64,000 nucleotides of DNA from Flammeovirga pacifica (GTDB lineage Bacteria; Bacteroidota; Bacteroidia; Cytophagales; Flammeovirgaceae): positions 3,451,837 through 3,515,836 of the forward strand of contig NZ_JRYR02000001.1 of NCBI RefSeq assembly GCF_000807855.2, in the 5' to 3' direction. The translations under genes and the position numbers were made by a program. Below the pieces are notes generated by a model. That model saw only the letters and a list, made by a program, of their open reading frames with translations, had not been told where the DNA came from and searched no databases. Of this stretch, positions 26,495 through 35,370 are shown in pieces. Every line of letters begins with the position of its first letter. The stretch's first letter is position 1.

Positions 26495-27913
26495 TTATAA
26501 GTCTTTTAGCATAGATCGAATCAAAAGAATTCCTTGACCAATTAAAATGATACAAAAAGGGAACGCTCCAAATATAGCAATCACTTTATTTAAATCAACA
26601 TTATTTTGATAGAGTAAACCCATACTAATTGAAAATAATAATAAGGCCCATGTGATTTTATTTATAGTTGATGTATTATTGGTAAGCATTCCTGTAACAT
26701 AAATGGCAGAGTCTGCACTGGTGATAACAAAAGTGATCAATAATAATATACAAATACACCCTAGTAGAATTGAATGTTCGAAAAGTTCTAAATAAGTAAA
26801 TAACCCTAATGTGTAGTTTTGATTTACTGCAGCTTGAATATTTTCTAATTGATTTGATTGAAGAGCATTACCACCAAAAATAGCAAACCATAGAATGGTA
26901 ATTAAAGTAGGATAAATTAAAATACTCAGAATAAACTCTCTTACAGATCGTCCCTTGGATATTCTAGCAATAAATAACCCTGTAAATGGAGCCCAAGCAA
27001 TCCACCATAAAAAATAAATAATACTCCAAGATTGTGACCATTTTCTATTTTCTTCTTCAATGATAAATGATAAAGAAGGTAATGATTTAAGATAATCTAT
27101 AATGGAAGAAAAGAAGATTTTAATGGATTGTATTTGATGATTGATTAAAAATAGACTTCCTAAAAGAAGTAGTGCAAGTAGCACATTAAAATCACTTAAA
27201 AGCTTTACTCCTCTTTTCAATCCAGTTATTGATGAAAGTGTAAAAATGATGGTAAGTAAACAAAGAAGTCCTATCCTAAAAAATAAACCATTGGTTAAAT
27301 TAAAAGGGAAATAATGTTCTATTCCACTTTGAATTAATGCAATACTATTGGCTAAAGTACCTGCGACACCAAAAATAATACTGATCACTCCTAGAAAATT
27401 GAGTAGCCTTAAATATCTATGATGCTTTTCAGGAAAAATACAAAGGATATCCATTTTACGTCCTTTACGGTAAGAAAACCAAGCAAAGACTAACCCTGAA
27501 AAAGCATATATTCCCCATGCGTGCAATCCCCAATGAAAATTGGTAATAGATAATGCCATTAAAGAATTGTTTGTATTATTTATCGGGGCGTTTAGGTGGT
27601 AAACAGGTTCTGCTACTCCCCAAAAGATTAAACCACTTCCCATACCGGCAGCAAATAACATGGCTACCCAAGAAAATGTTGAAAACTCAGGAGACTGATT
27701 TCCTAACTTGATTTTACCTAAAGGTGATAAAGCTAATCCAATACAAAATAGTAATATGATGGAGACAAACCATAGGATTGGTCGATCTAACTTATGTAAA
27801 AGAAAGTTGATAATCATTTCTAAAAACGAAATGCTATCCTTCGGAAAAATTAAAAAAATGAAGGCTATAACACTGCAAAAAATGATACTACCTTGGTTAA
27901 AATTGACTTTCAT
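26495..27913 (-). CDS. BCCT-family betaine/choline/carnitine transporter
   Basis: 472 residues, about 12 membrane helices. Family motifs: the glycine stretch AAGMGSGLIFWGVAEPVYHL (GMGSGL at 90-95), GIYAFSGLVFAWFSYRKG, LSSITGLKRGVKLLSDFNV, and the Trp-rich helix WSIIYFLWWIAWAPFTGLFIARISKGRSVREF (in two blocks). BCCT carriers take up quaternary ammonium compounds such as glycine betaine at the inner membrane, mainly for osmotic protection. Sodium-coupled members have a Gly-rich stretch like this one, while proton-coupled BetT-type members carry an acidic residue there, so sodium coupling is likely (inference). The protein lacks the long regulatory C-terminal extension of osmosensing members such as BetP. 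A marine habitat would make such a carrier useful. Confidence 0.9.
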   Translation of the reverse strand: MKVNFNQGSIIFCSVIAFIFLIFPKDSISFLEMIINFLLHKLDRPILWFVSIILLFCIGLALSPLGKIKLGNQSPEFSTFSWVAMLFAAGMGSGLIFWGVAEPVYHLNAPINNTNNSLMALSITNFHWGLHAWGIYAFSGLVFAWFSYRKGRKMDILCIFPEKHHRYLRLLNFLGVISIIFGVAGTLANSIALIQSGIEHYFPFNLTNGLFFRIGLLCLLTIIFTLSSITGLKRGVKLLSDFNVLLALLLLGSLFLINHQIQSIKIFFSSIIDYLKSLPSLSFIIEEENRKWSQSWSIIYFLWWIAWAPFTGLFIARISKGRSVREFILSILIYPTLITILWFAIFGGNALQSNQLENIQAAVNQNYTLGLFTYLELFEHSILLGCICILLLITFVITSADSAIYVTGMLTNNTSTINKITWALLLFSISMGLLYQNNVDLNKVIAIFGAFPFCIILIGQGILLIRSMLKDL

Positions 27914-28152
27914 ACTTTAAAATTAATGAATTTAGGCACTACATCATATGCTATTTAGATTTACCAAATTGATGAAAATAAAGAATATGGAATTATGTTT
28001 GTTTGATGTTTTAAATAATGATCATTTGAAATAACAACTTAAAACTCATTAACAACGTATTAAATCGAGGGTATTTAATCAATATATTTTTTAAGCAATG
28101 AAATTATAACATTGCAATTAGCGTTTTCTCATCTACTTATTTTTTACTACAA

Positions 28153-30600
28153 ATGAAATTTAAATCAATTCAATTGTTTATTGGGATCGTTCTGATCTTA
28201 ATATTCCAAACTTCTCATGCACAAGATGTCTATTTTGACGATAACAAACTGTTTTCAAAAATTAAAGGCAACGGAGTGGACACTAGTGGAGACGGTATCA
28301 TTCAAGTAAGTGAAGCCGAAGCTGTAACCTCTTTAACAATTGAGAAAGCAGAAGGAATTTCTAGTTTAACAGGCCTAGAAGCTTTTATCAACTTAGAAAC
28401 ATTAGTCTTCGAAACGTATTGGGGTCGATATTTTGGTCCTGTCTTAGATGTAAGTGTTCTTCCAAAATTGAAAATTCTTGATACATATGGTATTAAAAAG
28501 GTTCATTTTGGAAAACTGGATTCACTAAGAACTGCCGAATTCAATTATTCAAAATTAGATTCTGCAGATTTTACTCAAGCAAAAAACTTAGAAACCATTT
28601 TCATTTCTTCCAATCAAATAGAATATCTAAAAGTGGCAGGATTATCTAAACTTAAATCGCTTAGAATTGGAGGTAACTCAAACTCTCCATCCAATACTTT
28701 TAATGAATTGGATTTCACAGGGTTAGTGAGTCTAGAAAACTTGTACATCAACACGATTAAAATTGATTCTTTGGATTTGTCTCCGGCCATTCAATTAAGA
28801 GAAATTGATTTCCCTAGCTCATCAAATTTGAGAACTTTGGATCTAAGTACTAATAAAGAGTTACGAAGTCTAATTATTACAGAGAGCCAGCATTTGGAAT
28901 CGGTGAATGTAACAGGTCTTGATTCTTTAGGTTTGATGAACTTTAATAATGATATATTACTCACAACAGTTATCGGAGGTGAAACACTAAAAAATCTCGA
29001 AGGAGTGGGTATTACACACACACCAATTGATTATACCACATTGGGGATAGATTTCTCTAAATTGGATTATATGTCATTGAATGAATGTATTCCAATGTTG
29101 GACGAAAATAAAGTGTATGACTACATTATTGTTCAAGATGAAAATTCATGTTTTAACGTAATCCCCGAAGCAGACTGGGGTATCGTATTATGGGACAATT
29201 CTACAGTCCCTTTCACTCCAAATGTTTGTAACCGATTAAATAATGTTCTAGGATGTAAAAACTATCCTGTTATAGAAGGAAACATATTTTCGGATGTCAA
29301 TAAAAACGGTACAAAAGAAGAGGGTGAGTTTGGGTATAAAGGTGTAGAGTTAGTTTTTGAACCCGGCGATTATTCTACATTTACAGATGAGGACGGGAAT
29401 TATTATAAATCATTACCCGATACAGGCACATACACAGTATCTGTTATTCAACCAGACTTATTTGATGCCACCCCTCAAACTTTTACAATACACTTGGGAA
29501 ACACATTTGACATCATAAAACAGGATGTTGCCTTACAGCCCAATGAAATCATGAAAGATGTGAGTGTAAGTATATCATCATTTAGCAGATCACGTCCTGG
29601 TTTTGATATGGAATACATTATTGATTACAGTAATGTGGGTACAGAGGTAGTCGAGTCTTCCATTATCACTTTCCAAATTCCCAATTCATTTGAGATTGAT
29701 CCTACTATTGAAAATGTATTTGTTAATGGGGATTTCTTAAATATTAATGTAGATCGATTACAATCCGGAGAAAATGGACGATTTAAAATTTATGGAAAAA
29801 CTGCCCTGAATACTTTAGGAACAGAAGAATCGGTGATCGTCTTTATGAATACGTTTAATACTGAAAGTGACTATTCAAATAATACGGATACGATTTCTTA
29901 TACCGTTACCGGAAGTTTTGATCCAAACGATAAACTGGGAGAAGATTCAGTTTTCATTTCGGAAATACAACAAGGAAAGATCTTAGATTATAGAATCCGT
30001 TTTCAAAATACAGGAACAGACACGGCGTTTACAGTTGTAGTAAAAGATACTTTATCAGAATTATTAGACCTATCCACTTTAGAAATGATGTCATCGTCTC
30101 ACGATATGATTTCTGAGTTAGAAGATAATGCATTAATACTAACCTTTAATAATATTCTTCTAGTTGATAGTGTAACAAATGAACCTGATAGTCATGGTTT
30201 CATTTACTACAAAGTACGTCCATTTAATGATCTAGAAGTGGGAGATTCTATATTAAATACAGCAAGTATTTATTTTGATTATAATGATCCTATTGTGACT
30301 AATACTACAGTTACTCACGTTATTGATAATCCCATCATTGAAGAAGATGATGATATCATATCTTCCACAGATACTAGATATTCTTACAAGATTTATCCTA
30401 ATCCAGCACATCAATTTATAACCTTGGATATAGGTACCACTAATGTTGAGTTATATGATCAGAATGGAGTGAGAAAACCTATAAAATGGCTTTTATTAAA
30501 AAATCAGATGTCAGTGAAACATTTAAGTCCTGGCATGTACCACTTAAGGTGGGTGACAAGTGATGGAAATAAATATTCTGAATCGATAATTATCAACTGA
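28153..30600 (+). CDS. large T9SS-secreted leucine-rich surface protein
   Basis: 815 residues. Signal peptide MKFKSIQLFIGIVLILIFQT..AQ (1-24). Residues about 45-290 are irregular leucine-rich repeats starting from NGVDTSGDGIIQVSEAEAV (LSSLTGLEAFINLETL, LPKLKILDTYG, LSKLKSLRIGG, LVSLENLYIN, NLRTLDLSTNKELRSL). An SdrD-B-like beta domain follows at about 375-445 (IEGNIFSDVNKNGTKEEGEF, TDEDGNYYKSLPDTGTYTVSV). Then comes a conserved-repeat (DUF11/DUF7619-like) region with GSFDPNDKLGEDSVFI, LDYRIRFQNTGTDTAFTVVV and NTASIYFDYNDPIVTNT. The type-A T9SS sorting domain is about 744-815 (YKIYPNPAHQFITLDI, LYDQNGV, LSPGMYHLRWV). This is a display architecture for adhesion or ligand binding on the cell surface. 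Monocistronic; terminator at 30608-30645. Confidence 0.9.
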   Translation: MKFKSIQLFIGIVLILIFQTSHAQDVYFDDNKLFSKIKGNGVDTSGDGIIQVSEAEAVTSLTIEKAEGISSLTGLEAFINLETLVFETYWGRYFGPVLDVSVLPKLKILDTYGIKKVHFGKLDSLRTAEFNYSKLDSADFTQAKNLETIFISSNQIEYLKVAGLSKLKSLRIGGNSNSPSNTFNELDFTGLVSLENLYINTIKIDSLDLSPAIQLREIDFPSSSNLRTLDLSTNKELRSLIITESQHLESVNVTGLDSLGLMNFNNDILLTTVIGGETLKNLEGVGITHTPIDYTTLGIDFSKLDYMSLNECIPMLDENKVYDYIIVQDENSCFNVIPEADWGIVLWDNSTVPFTPNVCNRLNNVLGCKNYPVIEGNIFSDVNKNGTKEEGEFGYKGVELVFEPGDYSTFTDEDGNYYKSLPDTGTYTVSVIQPDLFDATPQTFTIHLGNTFDIIKQDVALQPNEIMKDVSVSISSFSRSRPGFDMEYIIDYSNVGTEVVESSIITFQIPNSFEIDPTIENVFVNGDFLNINVDRLQSGENGRFKIYGKTALNTLGTEESVIVFMNTFNTESDYSNNTDTISYTVTGSFDPNDKLGEDSVFISEIQQGKILDYRIRFQNTGTDTAFTVVVKDTLSELLDLSTLEMMSSSHDMISELEDNALILTFNNILLVDSVTNEPDSHGFIYYKVRPFNDLEVGDSILNTASIYFDYNDPIVTNTTVTHVIDNPIIEEDDDIISSTDTRYSYKIYPNPAHQFITLDIGTTNVELYDQNGVRKPIKWLLLKNQMSVKHLSPGMYHLRWVTSDGNKYSESIIIN

Positions 30601-30607
30601 TAAAAGC

Positions 30608-30645
30608 AAAAAAAGTAGTTCTATAATTTTAGAGCTACTTTTTTC
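30608..30645 (+). terminator. terminator of LRR surface protein gene
   Basis: Stem AGTAGTTCT / AGAGCTACT (one wobble), extended by A/T pairs, with a T-rich tail. Confidence 0.85.
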
Positions 30646-30702
30646 TTTTTCTCCTTAAGATGAAATCCTTATTTTTATCCTCTCACAGAAAATAACCCAT
30701 TC

Positions 30703-31485
30703 ATGTATAATAAAGAAATTCGATTAGTGAATATGACACGCTACGTCACCCCTCTTCGTGAAGGAGGATCACTTCCTGCAATTGTAGAGTGTGATGATGG
30801 TTTCGATTATGTCATAAAATTTAGAGGAGCTGGTCAAGGTGTAAAAGCATTGATTGCTGAATTTATTGGAGGTGAAATGGCAAGGCACTTAGATTTAAAT
30901 ATGCCTGAATTAGTCTTTATCCATCTTGTAGATACATTTAGTAAATCAGAAGGAGATGAAGAAATTCAAGACCTACTTAAATTTTCTGAAGGATTAAATT
31001 TAGGGATGAGTTATCTAAGCGGAGCAATTACATATGATCCATTGGTAAGTATAGCCGATCCTCTAGCCGCCTCAAAAGTAGTATTGCTAGATAGTATCAT
31101 CACAAATATTGATCGTACCCATAGAAATACAAACCTTTTAAATTGGAATAAGGCTTTATGGGTGATTGATCATGGAGCAAGTTTATATTTTCATCATTCT
31201 TGGGATGGATGGGAAGAACATGCAAAAAGAAAATTTCCTATGATTAAAGATCATGTTCTTTTAGCTAAAGCAACAAAATTAGAGGAGGCTAAAGAATTTC
31301 TAAAGGATAAATTAACACCAGAAATAATAGAAGGAATTGTAAATTTACTGCCCGAAGATTGGTTGATAGATCCTTCAGGAGAAGTAAGTACAGATCAAAA
31401 GAGAGAAGTTTATAAAGAATTTCTAAATATCAGAATAAAAAATATTGACGTGTTAACTAAAGAGGCGAAAGATGCAAAAGGATAA
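30703..31485 (+). CDS. HipA-like family kinase
   Basis: 260 residues. Opens with the family block MTRYVTPLREGGSLPAIVE (from Met11; an alternative start) and FDYVIKFRGAGQGVKALIAEFIGGEMARHLDL, where the Lys-containing strand should bind ATP. The catalytic region is LDSIITNIDRTHRNTNLLNW (Asp-Arg and Asn residues of a HipA-type catalytic loop) followed by VIDHGASLYFHH with the metal-binding Asp. It is shorter than toxin HipA and has no HipB-like DNA-binding partner. Instead its 3' end overlaps the DUF3037 gene by 14 bases, an arrangement I recognise as recurrent in bacteria and of unknown function. Likely a protein or small-molecule kinase in the cytoplasm; the substrate is not known. Confidence 0.87.
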   Translation: MYNKEIRLVNMTRYVTPLREGGSLPAIVECDDGFDYVIKFRGAGQGVKALIAEFIGGEMARHLDLNMPELVFIHLVDTFSKSEGDEEIQDLLKFSEGLNLGMSYLSGAITYDPLVSIADPLAASKVVLLDSIITNIDRTHRNTNLLNWNKALWVIDHGASLYFHHSWDGWEEHAKRKFPMIKDHVLLAKATKLEEAKEFLKDKLTPEIIEGIVNLLPEDWLIDPSGEVSTDQKREVYKEFLNIRIKNIDVLTKEAKDAKG

Positions 31486-31855
31486 ATATGTATATGAGTA
31501 TGCCGTCATTCGCTTTGTACCAAAAGTAGAGCGAGAAGAGTTTATGAATGTTGGAGTGATCTTGTTCTGTAAAAATAGAAAGTATATCCAAATGAAATAT
31601 CATATAAATGAAGCTCTATTTAAAGCATTTTTACCCGAAATCTCTATCGAAGAGGTGTATAATTATTTAAAAGCATGGGAATTAGTATGTGAAGGTAAAA
31701 AAGGTGGAGTGATAGGGGAACAGGATATCCCCAATCGTTTTCGATGGTTAACCGCAACTAGATCTACATTATTACAGTGTGGTAAAGTACACCCTGGAAT
31801 GTGCGAACAACCAGAAAATATTCTAGAAAGTTTATTTGATAAATATATAGGTTGA
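31472..31855 (+). CDS. DUF3037 family protein
   Basis: 127 residues. The sequence follows DUF3037: an opening YEYAVIRFVPKVEREEFMNVGVILFCKNRKYI, then a helical middle and the ending RFRWLTATRSTLLQCGKVHPGMCEQPENILESLFDKYI. The start overlaps the end of the HipA-like kinase gene by 14 bases, so translation is coupled. DUF3037 has no proven activity. Its constant pairing with this kinase class suggests it is the substrate, inhibitor or targeting partner (inference). No signal peptide or membrane segment, so cytoplasmic. Confidence 0.9.
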   Translation: MQKDKYVYEYAVIRFVPKVEREEFMNVGVILFCKNRKYIQMKYHINEALFKAFLPEISIEEVYNYLKAWELVCEGKKGGVIGEQDIPNRFRWLTATRSTLLQCGKVHPGMCEQPENILESLFDKYIG

Positions 31856-31980
31856 AGAGGTATTTAATTATTAATTTTTCTTTTTTTAAAAAAGGATTGA
31901 AATTTGATCTTGATAAAAAACATTTTACTAAACATTTTTTCAAAAGCTCAGTTATCTAGCTGACATTAAAACAAATTATT

Positions 31981-32418
31981 ATGAAAAAGTTTTTAATCTA
32001 CTTCTTACCTCTTCTAGTTATTGGTTTCTTAACATCATGTTCTGAGGATGATGAAAATATGGTACCTACAGAAAATTTACCTGAAATTGAAGTTACAGGT
32101 ATCGAAGATGGAATGATTACAGGTGCAGTTACTATTAAAGCAACTGCAGAAAATAAAATTGAAAGTTTTGTAATTAACTTAACAGCTTTAAACTTTGGTG
32201 ATATTGATTTAGCCAAGCAACCTTCTGAATTGACTGCTCCAGTATTTGAATTTTTAGGAGTTAACTATGAAGAAGTTTATGGCGCAACAGAATATGCTGT
32301 TACAATTAGTGAAACAGCACTTATTTTATTGCCTGCAGGTAACGGTACTATTCCTGTTACAGTAACTGATCAACAAGGAGGATCAACTACTGTTACTATC
32401 GAATATACTAAAGAATAA
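31981..32418 (+). CDS. small lipoprotein, hypothetical
   Basis: 145 residues. Lipoprotein signal MKKFLIYFLPLLVIGFLTSC with Cys20, followed by acidic SEDDEN, a form associated in Bacteroidota with surface export of lipoproteins. The mature part is beta-rich (ITGAVTIKATAENKIESFVINLTAL; TIPVTVTDQQGGSTTVTIEY) and resembles a single immunoglobulin-like domain. No enzyme motif. It lies 125 bp after the DUF3037 gene with its own terminator, so probably its own unit. Function unknown. Confidence 0.82.
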   Translation: MKKFLIYFLPLLVIGFLTSCSEDDENMVPTENLPEIEVTGIEDGMITGAVTIKATAENKIESFVINLTALNFGDIDLAKQPSELTAPVFEFLGVNYEEVYGATEYAVTISETALILLPAGNGTIPVTVTDQQGGSTTVTIEYTKE

Positions 32419-32448
32419 TTTGAATTGAATTACAAAAATTCAGTAAGA

Positions 32449-32487
32449 AGAGAGGTTATTTTTATAAAATAGTCTCTCTTTTTTTTA
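32449..32487 (+). terminator. terminator of small lipoprotein gene
   Basis: Imperfect stem AGAGAGGTTATTT / AAATAGTCTCTCT followed by TTTTTTTT. Confidence 0.8.
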
Positions 32488-32556
32488 TGATTAAACTTTA
32501 CTACGACCCTACTAAATAATTTATTTTTTGGATTATTAATTTTTTTTACACACTTT

Positions 32557-32583
32557 TATAGTGCACTATATAACTAGTGCACT
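32557..32583. promoter_or_regulatory. twin GTGCAC palindromes, operator candidate for the YtrA-type regulator
   Basis: TATAGTGCACTATA (32557-32570) is a perfect palindrome, and AGTGCACT (32576-32583) repeats its core 16 bp downstream. They sit 20-46 bp before the ATG of the ABC ATPase (32603), the first gene of an operon that encodes a YtrA-subfamily GntR regulator. Such regulators usually bind palindromes in front of their own ABC operon. Binding here is inferred from position and symmetry. Confidence 0.65.
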
Positions 32584-32602
32584 TAAAACAACTATACATA
32601 CT

Positions 32603-33421
32603 ATGGTGTCAATTAATAATCTTCAATTTAGTTACTCTAAGAAATCTACTATCATCGACCAACTTAACTTAGAGCTGGAAACAGGTAAAATTGTTGGTCT
32701 TCTAGGAAAAAATGGTGCAGGTAAAAGTACCTTTTTCAAACTTCTTAGTGGTTTATTACAACCCGTTAATGGAAGTATTAATATCTTGGAAGAAAACCCT
32801 TTTAAGAGAAAGGTCTCTTTTTTATCCAAACTATTTTTGGTTCCAGAAGAGTTTGAACTTCCCCCTATTTCTATTAAAAGTTTTGTGGAAAGTACTTCGG
32901 TTTTTTATCCAAGATTTGATAAAGGACTAATGGGTGAGTTATTAGGAAAGTTTGAGTTAAATTCTGAACTCAACTTAAATGATTTGTCTTATGGACAGAA
33001 GAAAAAAGTCATAATAGCCTTTGCTTTGGCAACAAAAGCAGAGTTAATTTTAATGGATGAACCTACAAATGGTTTAGACATTCCTTCCAAAGCTATTTTC
33101 AGAAAAATCATGGCAGGTCATTTCGAAGAAGACCAATTGATTATGATTTCTACGCATCAAGTAAAAGATATTGATACTATTATCGACCACTTGATTGTAT
33201 TAGATAAAGGTGGTGTGATTTACAATGAGTCTATTTTTGATTTAACACAGAAATACGATTTTCTTAAGGTACCTCAGATTAAAACGGCTGATACACTTTA
33301 TGCAGAACAAGTACTTGGAGGTTACAAAACAATAGCTCCAAAACAAGATCAAGAAGATACTCAGGTAGATCTTGAACTCTTCTTTAATGCTTTAATGAAC
33401 GACTACAAAAAATTTATCTAA
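32603..33421 (+). CDS. ABC transporter ATP-binding protein
   Basis: 272 residues from ATG 32603 (MVSINNLQFSYSKK). A GTG 42 bases upstream is in frame but lies inside the palindromic operator and would add residues unlike the family. Walker A is GLLGKNGAGKSTFF, the signature DLSYGQKKKVIIAFALA (LSYGQ in place of LSGGQ), Walker B ELILMDEPTNGLD, and the switch His is in MISTHQVKDID. It powers a two-component ABC-2-type exporter with the next gene, whose ATG is 2 bases after this stop. The C-terminal ~60 residues (LFFNALMNDYKKFI) are family-variable. Co-transcribed with the permease, YtrA-like regulator and an anchored protein. Substrate unknown; YtrA-linked exporters elsewhere respond to envelope-active compounds. 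Confidence 0.9.
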   Translation: MVSINNLQFSYSKKSTIIDQLNLELETGKIVGLLGKNGAGKSTFFKLLSGLLQPVNGSINILEENPFKRKVSFLSKLFLVPEEFELPPISIKSFVESTSVFYPRFDKGLMGELLGKFELNSELNLNDLSYGQKKKVIIAFALATKAELILMDEPTNGLDIPSKAIFRKIMAGHFEEDQLIMISTHQVKDIDTIIDHLIVLDKGGVIYNESIFDLTQKYDFLKVPQIKTADTLYAEQVLGGYKTIAPKQDQEDTQVDLELFFNALMNDYKKFI

Positions 33422-33422
33422 T

Positions 33423-34235
33423 ATGAATAATCTATTTAATCCTCAAAGATTTGGTCAATATGTTTCTTTAGAATTCACCTTTAATAAGAAATTGATTTAC
33501 TACGGATTAGGTGCTGTAATATCAATAATTATAGTGGGGATGTATTTAATTCGCGCAGTGAATGATGAACCGATGTCAGAAGGTGATATTGTTGGCCTTT
33601 TTGTTTTCGCATATGTTGTACTAGGTACCGTTGTTGTTAACCGAGCATTTAAGGCATTTCGCTCGCAAAAGAAGTTAATAACTTTTCTTACTTTCCCTGT
33701 TACACAGTTCGAGAAGTTTTTATTTGAATACTTATCAACAGTACTTGTTGGTGTATTTATTTTGCCTTTTATTTTATTGTTTGCTTATACTTTAGAAGGA
33801 GAACTACATCAATTAATTAATCCAGAGATAGGCTATTTAGGTTTAGATTGGATATCGAGTATTAAGAATGAAATTTTTGAAGGTGTTACAAGAGAGGTTC
33901 AAATAAAGAAATTAATCGCTGTAATATTTTGCTTGATACCAATTAGTATTATGAACTTGATATTCACAGGAAACTCTGTTTTTTCAAAATGGCCTTTAAT
34001 AAAATCAATATTATTTGTTGCTGCATTTATTAGTTTTCATGGAGCCTTAGTGTATCTCATTTTTGAGAAAATGGGAGTAGGTGAATATGTAACGAATGAT
34101 GCTCCCTTGTTCTTCTTTTCGTCGAGTGAAGCGGCTATTATGTTTATTATTTTCTATATGCTTGTTGCTAATGCAGTATTGATTTACAGTAGTTATTTGA
34201 AATTGACCGAAAAAGAATTGAAGGATGGAATTTAA
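33423..34235 (+). CDS. ABC-2-type permease, hypothetical
   Basis: 270 residues with about six hydrophobic segments (LIYYGLGAVISIIIVGMYLI, IVGLFVFAYVVLGTVVVNRAF, VLVGVFILPFILLFAYTL, LIAVIFCLIPISIMNLIF, SILFVAAFISFHGALVYLIF, AIMFIIFYMLVANAVLIYSSYL). The amphipathic RSQKKLITFLTFPVTQFEKFLFEYLSTV segment before the third helix is typical of bacitracin/antibiotic-type ABC-2 permeases of Bacteroidota. It starts 2 bases after the ATPase stop and overlaps the regulator gene by 11 bases. Membrane partner of the upstream ATPase. The identity of the exported compound cannot be read from sequence. Confidence 0.82.
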   Translation: MNNLFNPQRFGQYVSLEFTFNKKLIYYGLGAVISIIIVGMYLIRAVNDEPMSEGDIVGLFVFAYVVLGTVVVNRAFKAFRSQKKLITFLTFPVTQFEKFLFEYLSTVLVGVFILPFILLFAYTLEGELHQLINPEIGYLGLDWISSIKNEIFEGVTREVQIKKLIAVIFCLIPISIMNLIFTGNSVFSKWPLIKSILFVAAFISFHGALVYLIFEKMGVGEYVTNDAPLFFFSSSEAAIMFIIFYMLVANAVLIYSSYLKLTEKELKDGI

Positions 34236-34593
34236 AAATACGAAAAGCATCTTTACTCAAATCGGTGATGATGTAAAAGATAAAATAATGGAAGGGGAAT
34301 ATGCAGAAGACGGAAAAATACCTTCTACTAGAGAATTGGCCGGCATTGTAGGTGTTAATCCTAATACTACAATTAAAGCCTATGCCGCTTTGCAACAAGA
34401 GGGTATCATTTATACTCAAAGAGGAAAAGGATATTTTGTATGTGTAGGTGCAAAAGATACTATCGTGAATAGTAAGAAATCCGAATTTCTAAATGAAGTT
34501 CTTCCTGAAACAGTAGATCATGCCCATAAATTGGGGATCACATTAGACGAATTTCAAAACTACCTAAAAGACTTATACCATGAAGAAAAGTAA
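34225..34593 (+). CDS. GntR-family regulator, YtrA subfamily
   Basis: 122 residues. The N-terminal winged-helix DNA-binding domain (about 5-75) reads IFTQIGDDVKDKIMEGEYAEDGKIPSTRELAGIVGVNPNTTIKAYAALQQEGIIYTQRGKGYFV (split here into known blocks), with the PSTREL-GVNPNT recognition region. The short C-terminal helical tail (about 85-122) is the YtrA-subfamily dimer part, far shorter than the effector domains of other GntR regulators. It most likely represses its own operon at the GTGCAC palindromes 32557-32583. Overlaps both neighbours (11 and 14 bases), so co-translated. The inducing signal is unknown. Confidence 0.92.
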   Translation: MEFKNTKSIFTQIGDDVKDKIMEGEYAEDGKIPSTRELAGIVGVNPNTTIKAYAALQQEGIIYTQRGKGYFVCVGAKDTIVNSKKSEFLNEVLPETVDHAHKLGITLDEFQNYLKDLYHEEK

Positions 34594-35257
34594 TATATTA
34601 TTGATATCAATATTAAGTAGTGTTACCCTTTTTATTATTTCAGGAGCTATTGTTTCTGTTGCAAAAGGAAAGCCCGAAGTAAACAATAATAGTTTTTCAA
34701 TTAGTACACCAACATTTAATCATGTTTTGATGAACAAAACAAATTATAGTGTCAATGCTAAAACAGGAGAAAAATATGAACTAGTAGTTTGGTTGGAAAA
34801 AGGGGAAGAGAAAATTAATCTACCTTTTATCACCAAAGGAGATACATTGATACTATCACCGATTTCTGAAGAGTTGTCATCAAAAATCCGCTTCGTCGAA
34901 ATGACTATTCCAGCAGAAGAAATGGAATTTGAGTTAAAAGACGCACAGATCGATTTTAATAATTATTCTAATAAGGAATTAAAAATAAAACTTGATCAAT
35001 CTAGTGTGAATATGTATTCTTATAATGATAATTATATATCTAAGCTGGATATTTCTATCAAAAATAAATCAGATTTTTATTCCAATACTAGTCTCGATCA
35101 TTTAAACCTATCGATTACTAATTCTAGTTTTACAAATCAAGCAAGTATTAAAGAGGTGATAGGTGAAGCAAGTGATTCTTCAAAAGTGTACATCGAAAGT
35201 CCAGGACTAACAAATTTGAAAAAAGATGCTAGTTCTAAAGTAAGATTTGAGTATTAA
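34580..35257 (+). CDS. membrane-anchored protein of the ABC/YtrA operon, hypothetical
   Basis: 225 residues. One N-terminal membrane anchor or uncleaved signal (ILLISILSSVTLFIISGAIVSVA, about 5-27), then a beta-rich extracytoplasmic part with repetitive short strands and many Asn/Ser (LDQSSVNMYSYNDNYISKLDISIKNKSD, LNLSITNSSFTNQASIKEVIG, SDSSKVYIES), as in beta-helix-like or DUF2807-like head domains. I do not recognise a named family. Its start overlaps the regulator gene by 14 bases, so it belongs to the transporter operon and may sense or bind the substrate (inference). Confidence 0.75.
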   Translation: MKKSNILLISILSSVTLFIISGAIVSVAKGKPEVNNNSFSISTPTFNHVLMNKTNYSVNAKTGEKYELVVWLEKGEEKINLPFITKGDTLILSPISEELSSKIRFVEMTIPAEEMEFELKDAQIDFNNYSNKELKIKLDQSSVNMYSYNDNYISKLDISIKNKSDFYSNTSLDHLNLSITNSSFTNQASIKEVIGEASDSSKVYIESPGLTNLKKDASSKVRFEY

Positions 35258-35283
35258 TTAGTGTCAAATTATATATATTCTTG

Positions 35284-35312
35284 CCCCATCATTTTTATTC
35301 AATTTGATGGGG
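35284..35312 (+). terminator. hairpin after the ABC operon
   Basis: Stem CCCCATCA / TGATGGGG with a 13-base loop; the following tract is TATTTTCT, so a moderate terminator. Confidence 0.6.
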
Positions 35313-35370
35313 TATTTTCTATAAAATACTTTCGTAGGTATAGCGATAAGAGAAAAAATTAAACAATAGT

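Noticed and set aside
32561-32602. GTG start of the ABC ATPase
   Set aside because: It lies within the palindromic operator and the added residues do not match the family; ATG 32603 is preferred.
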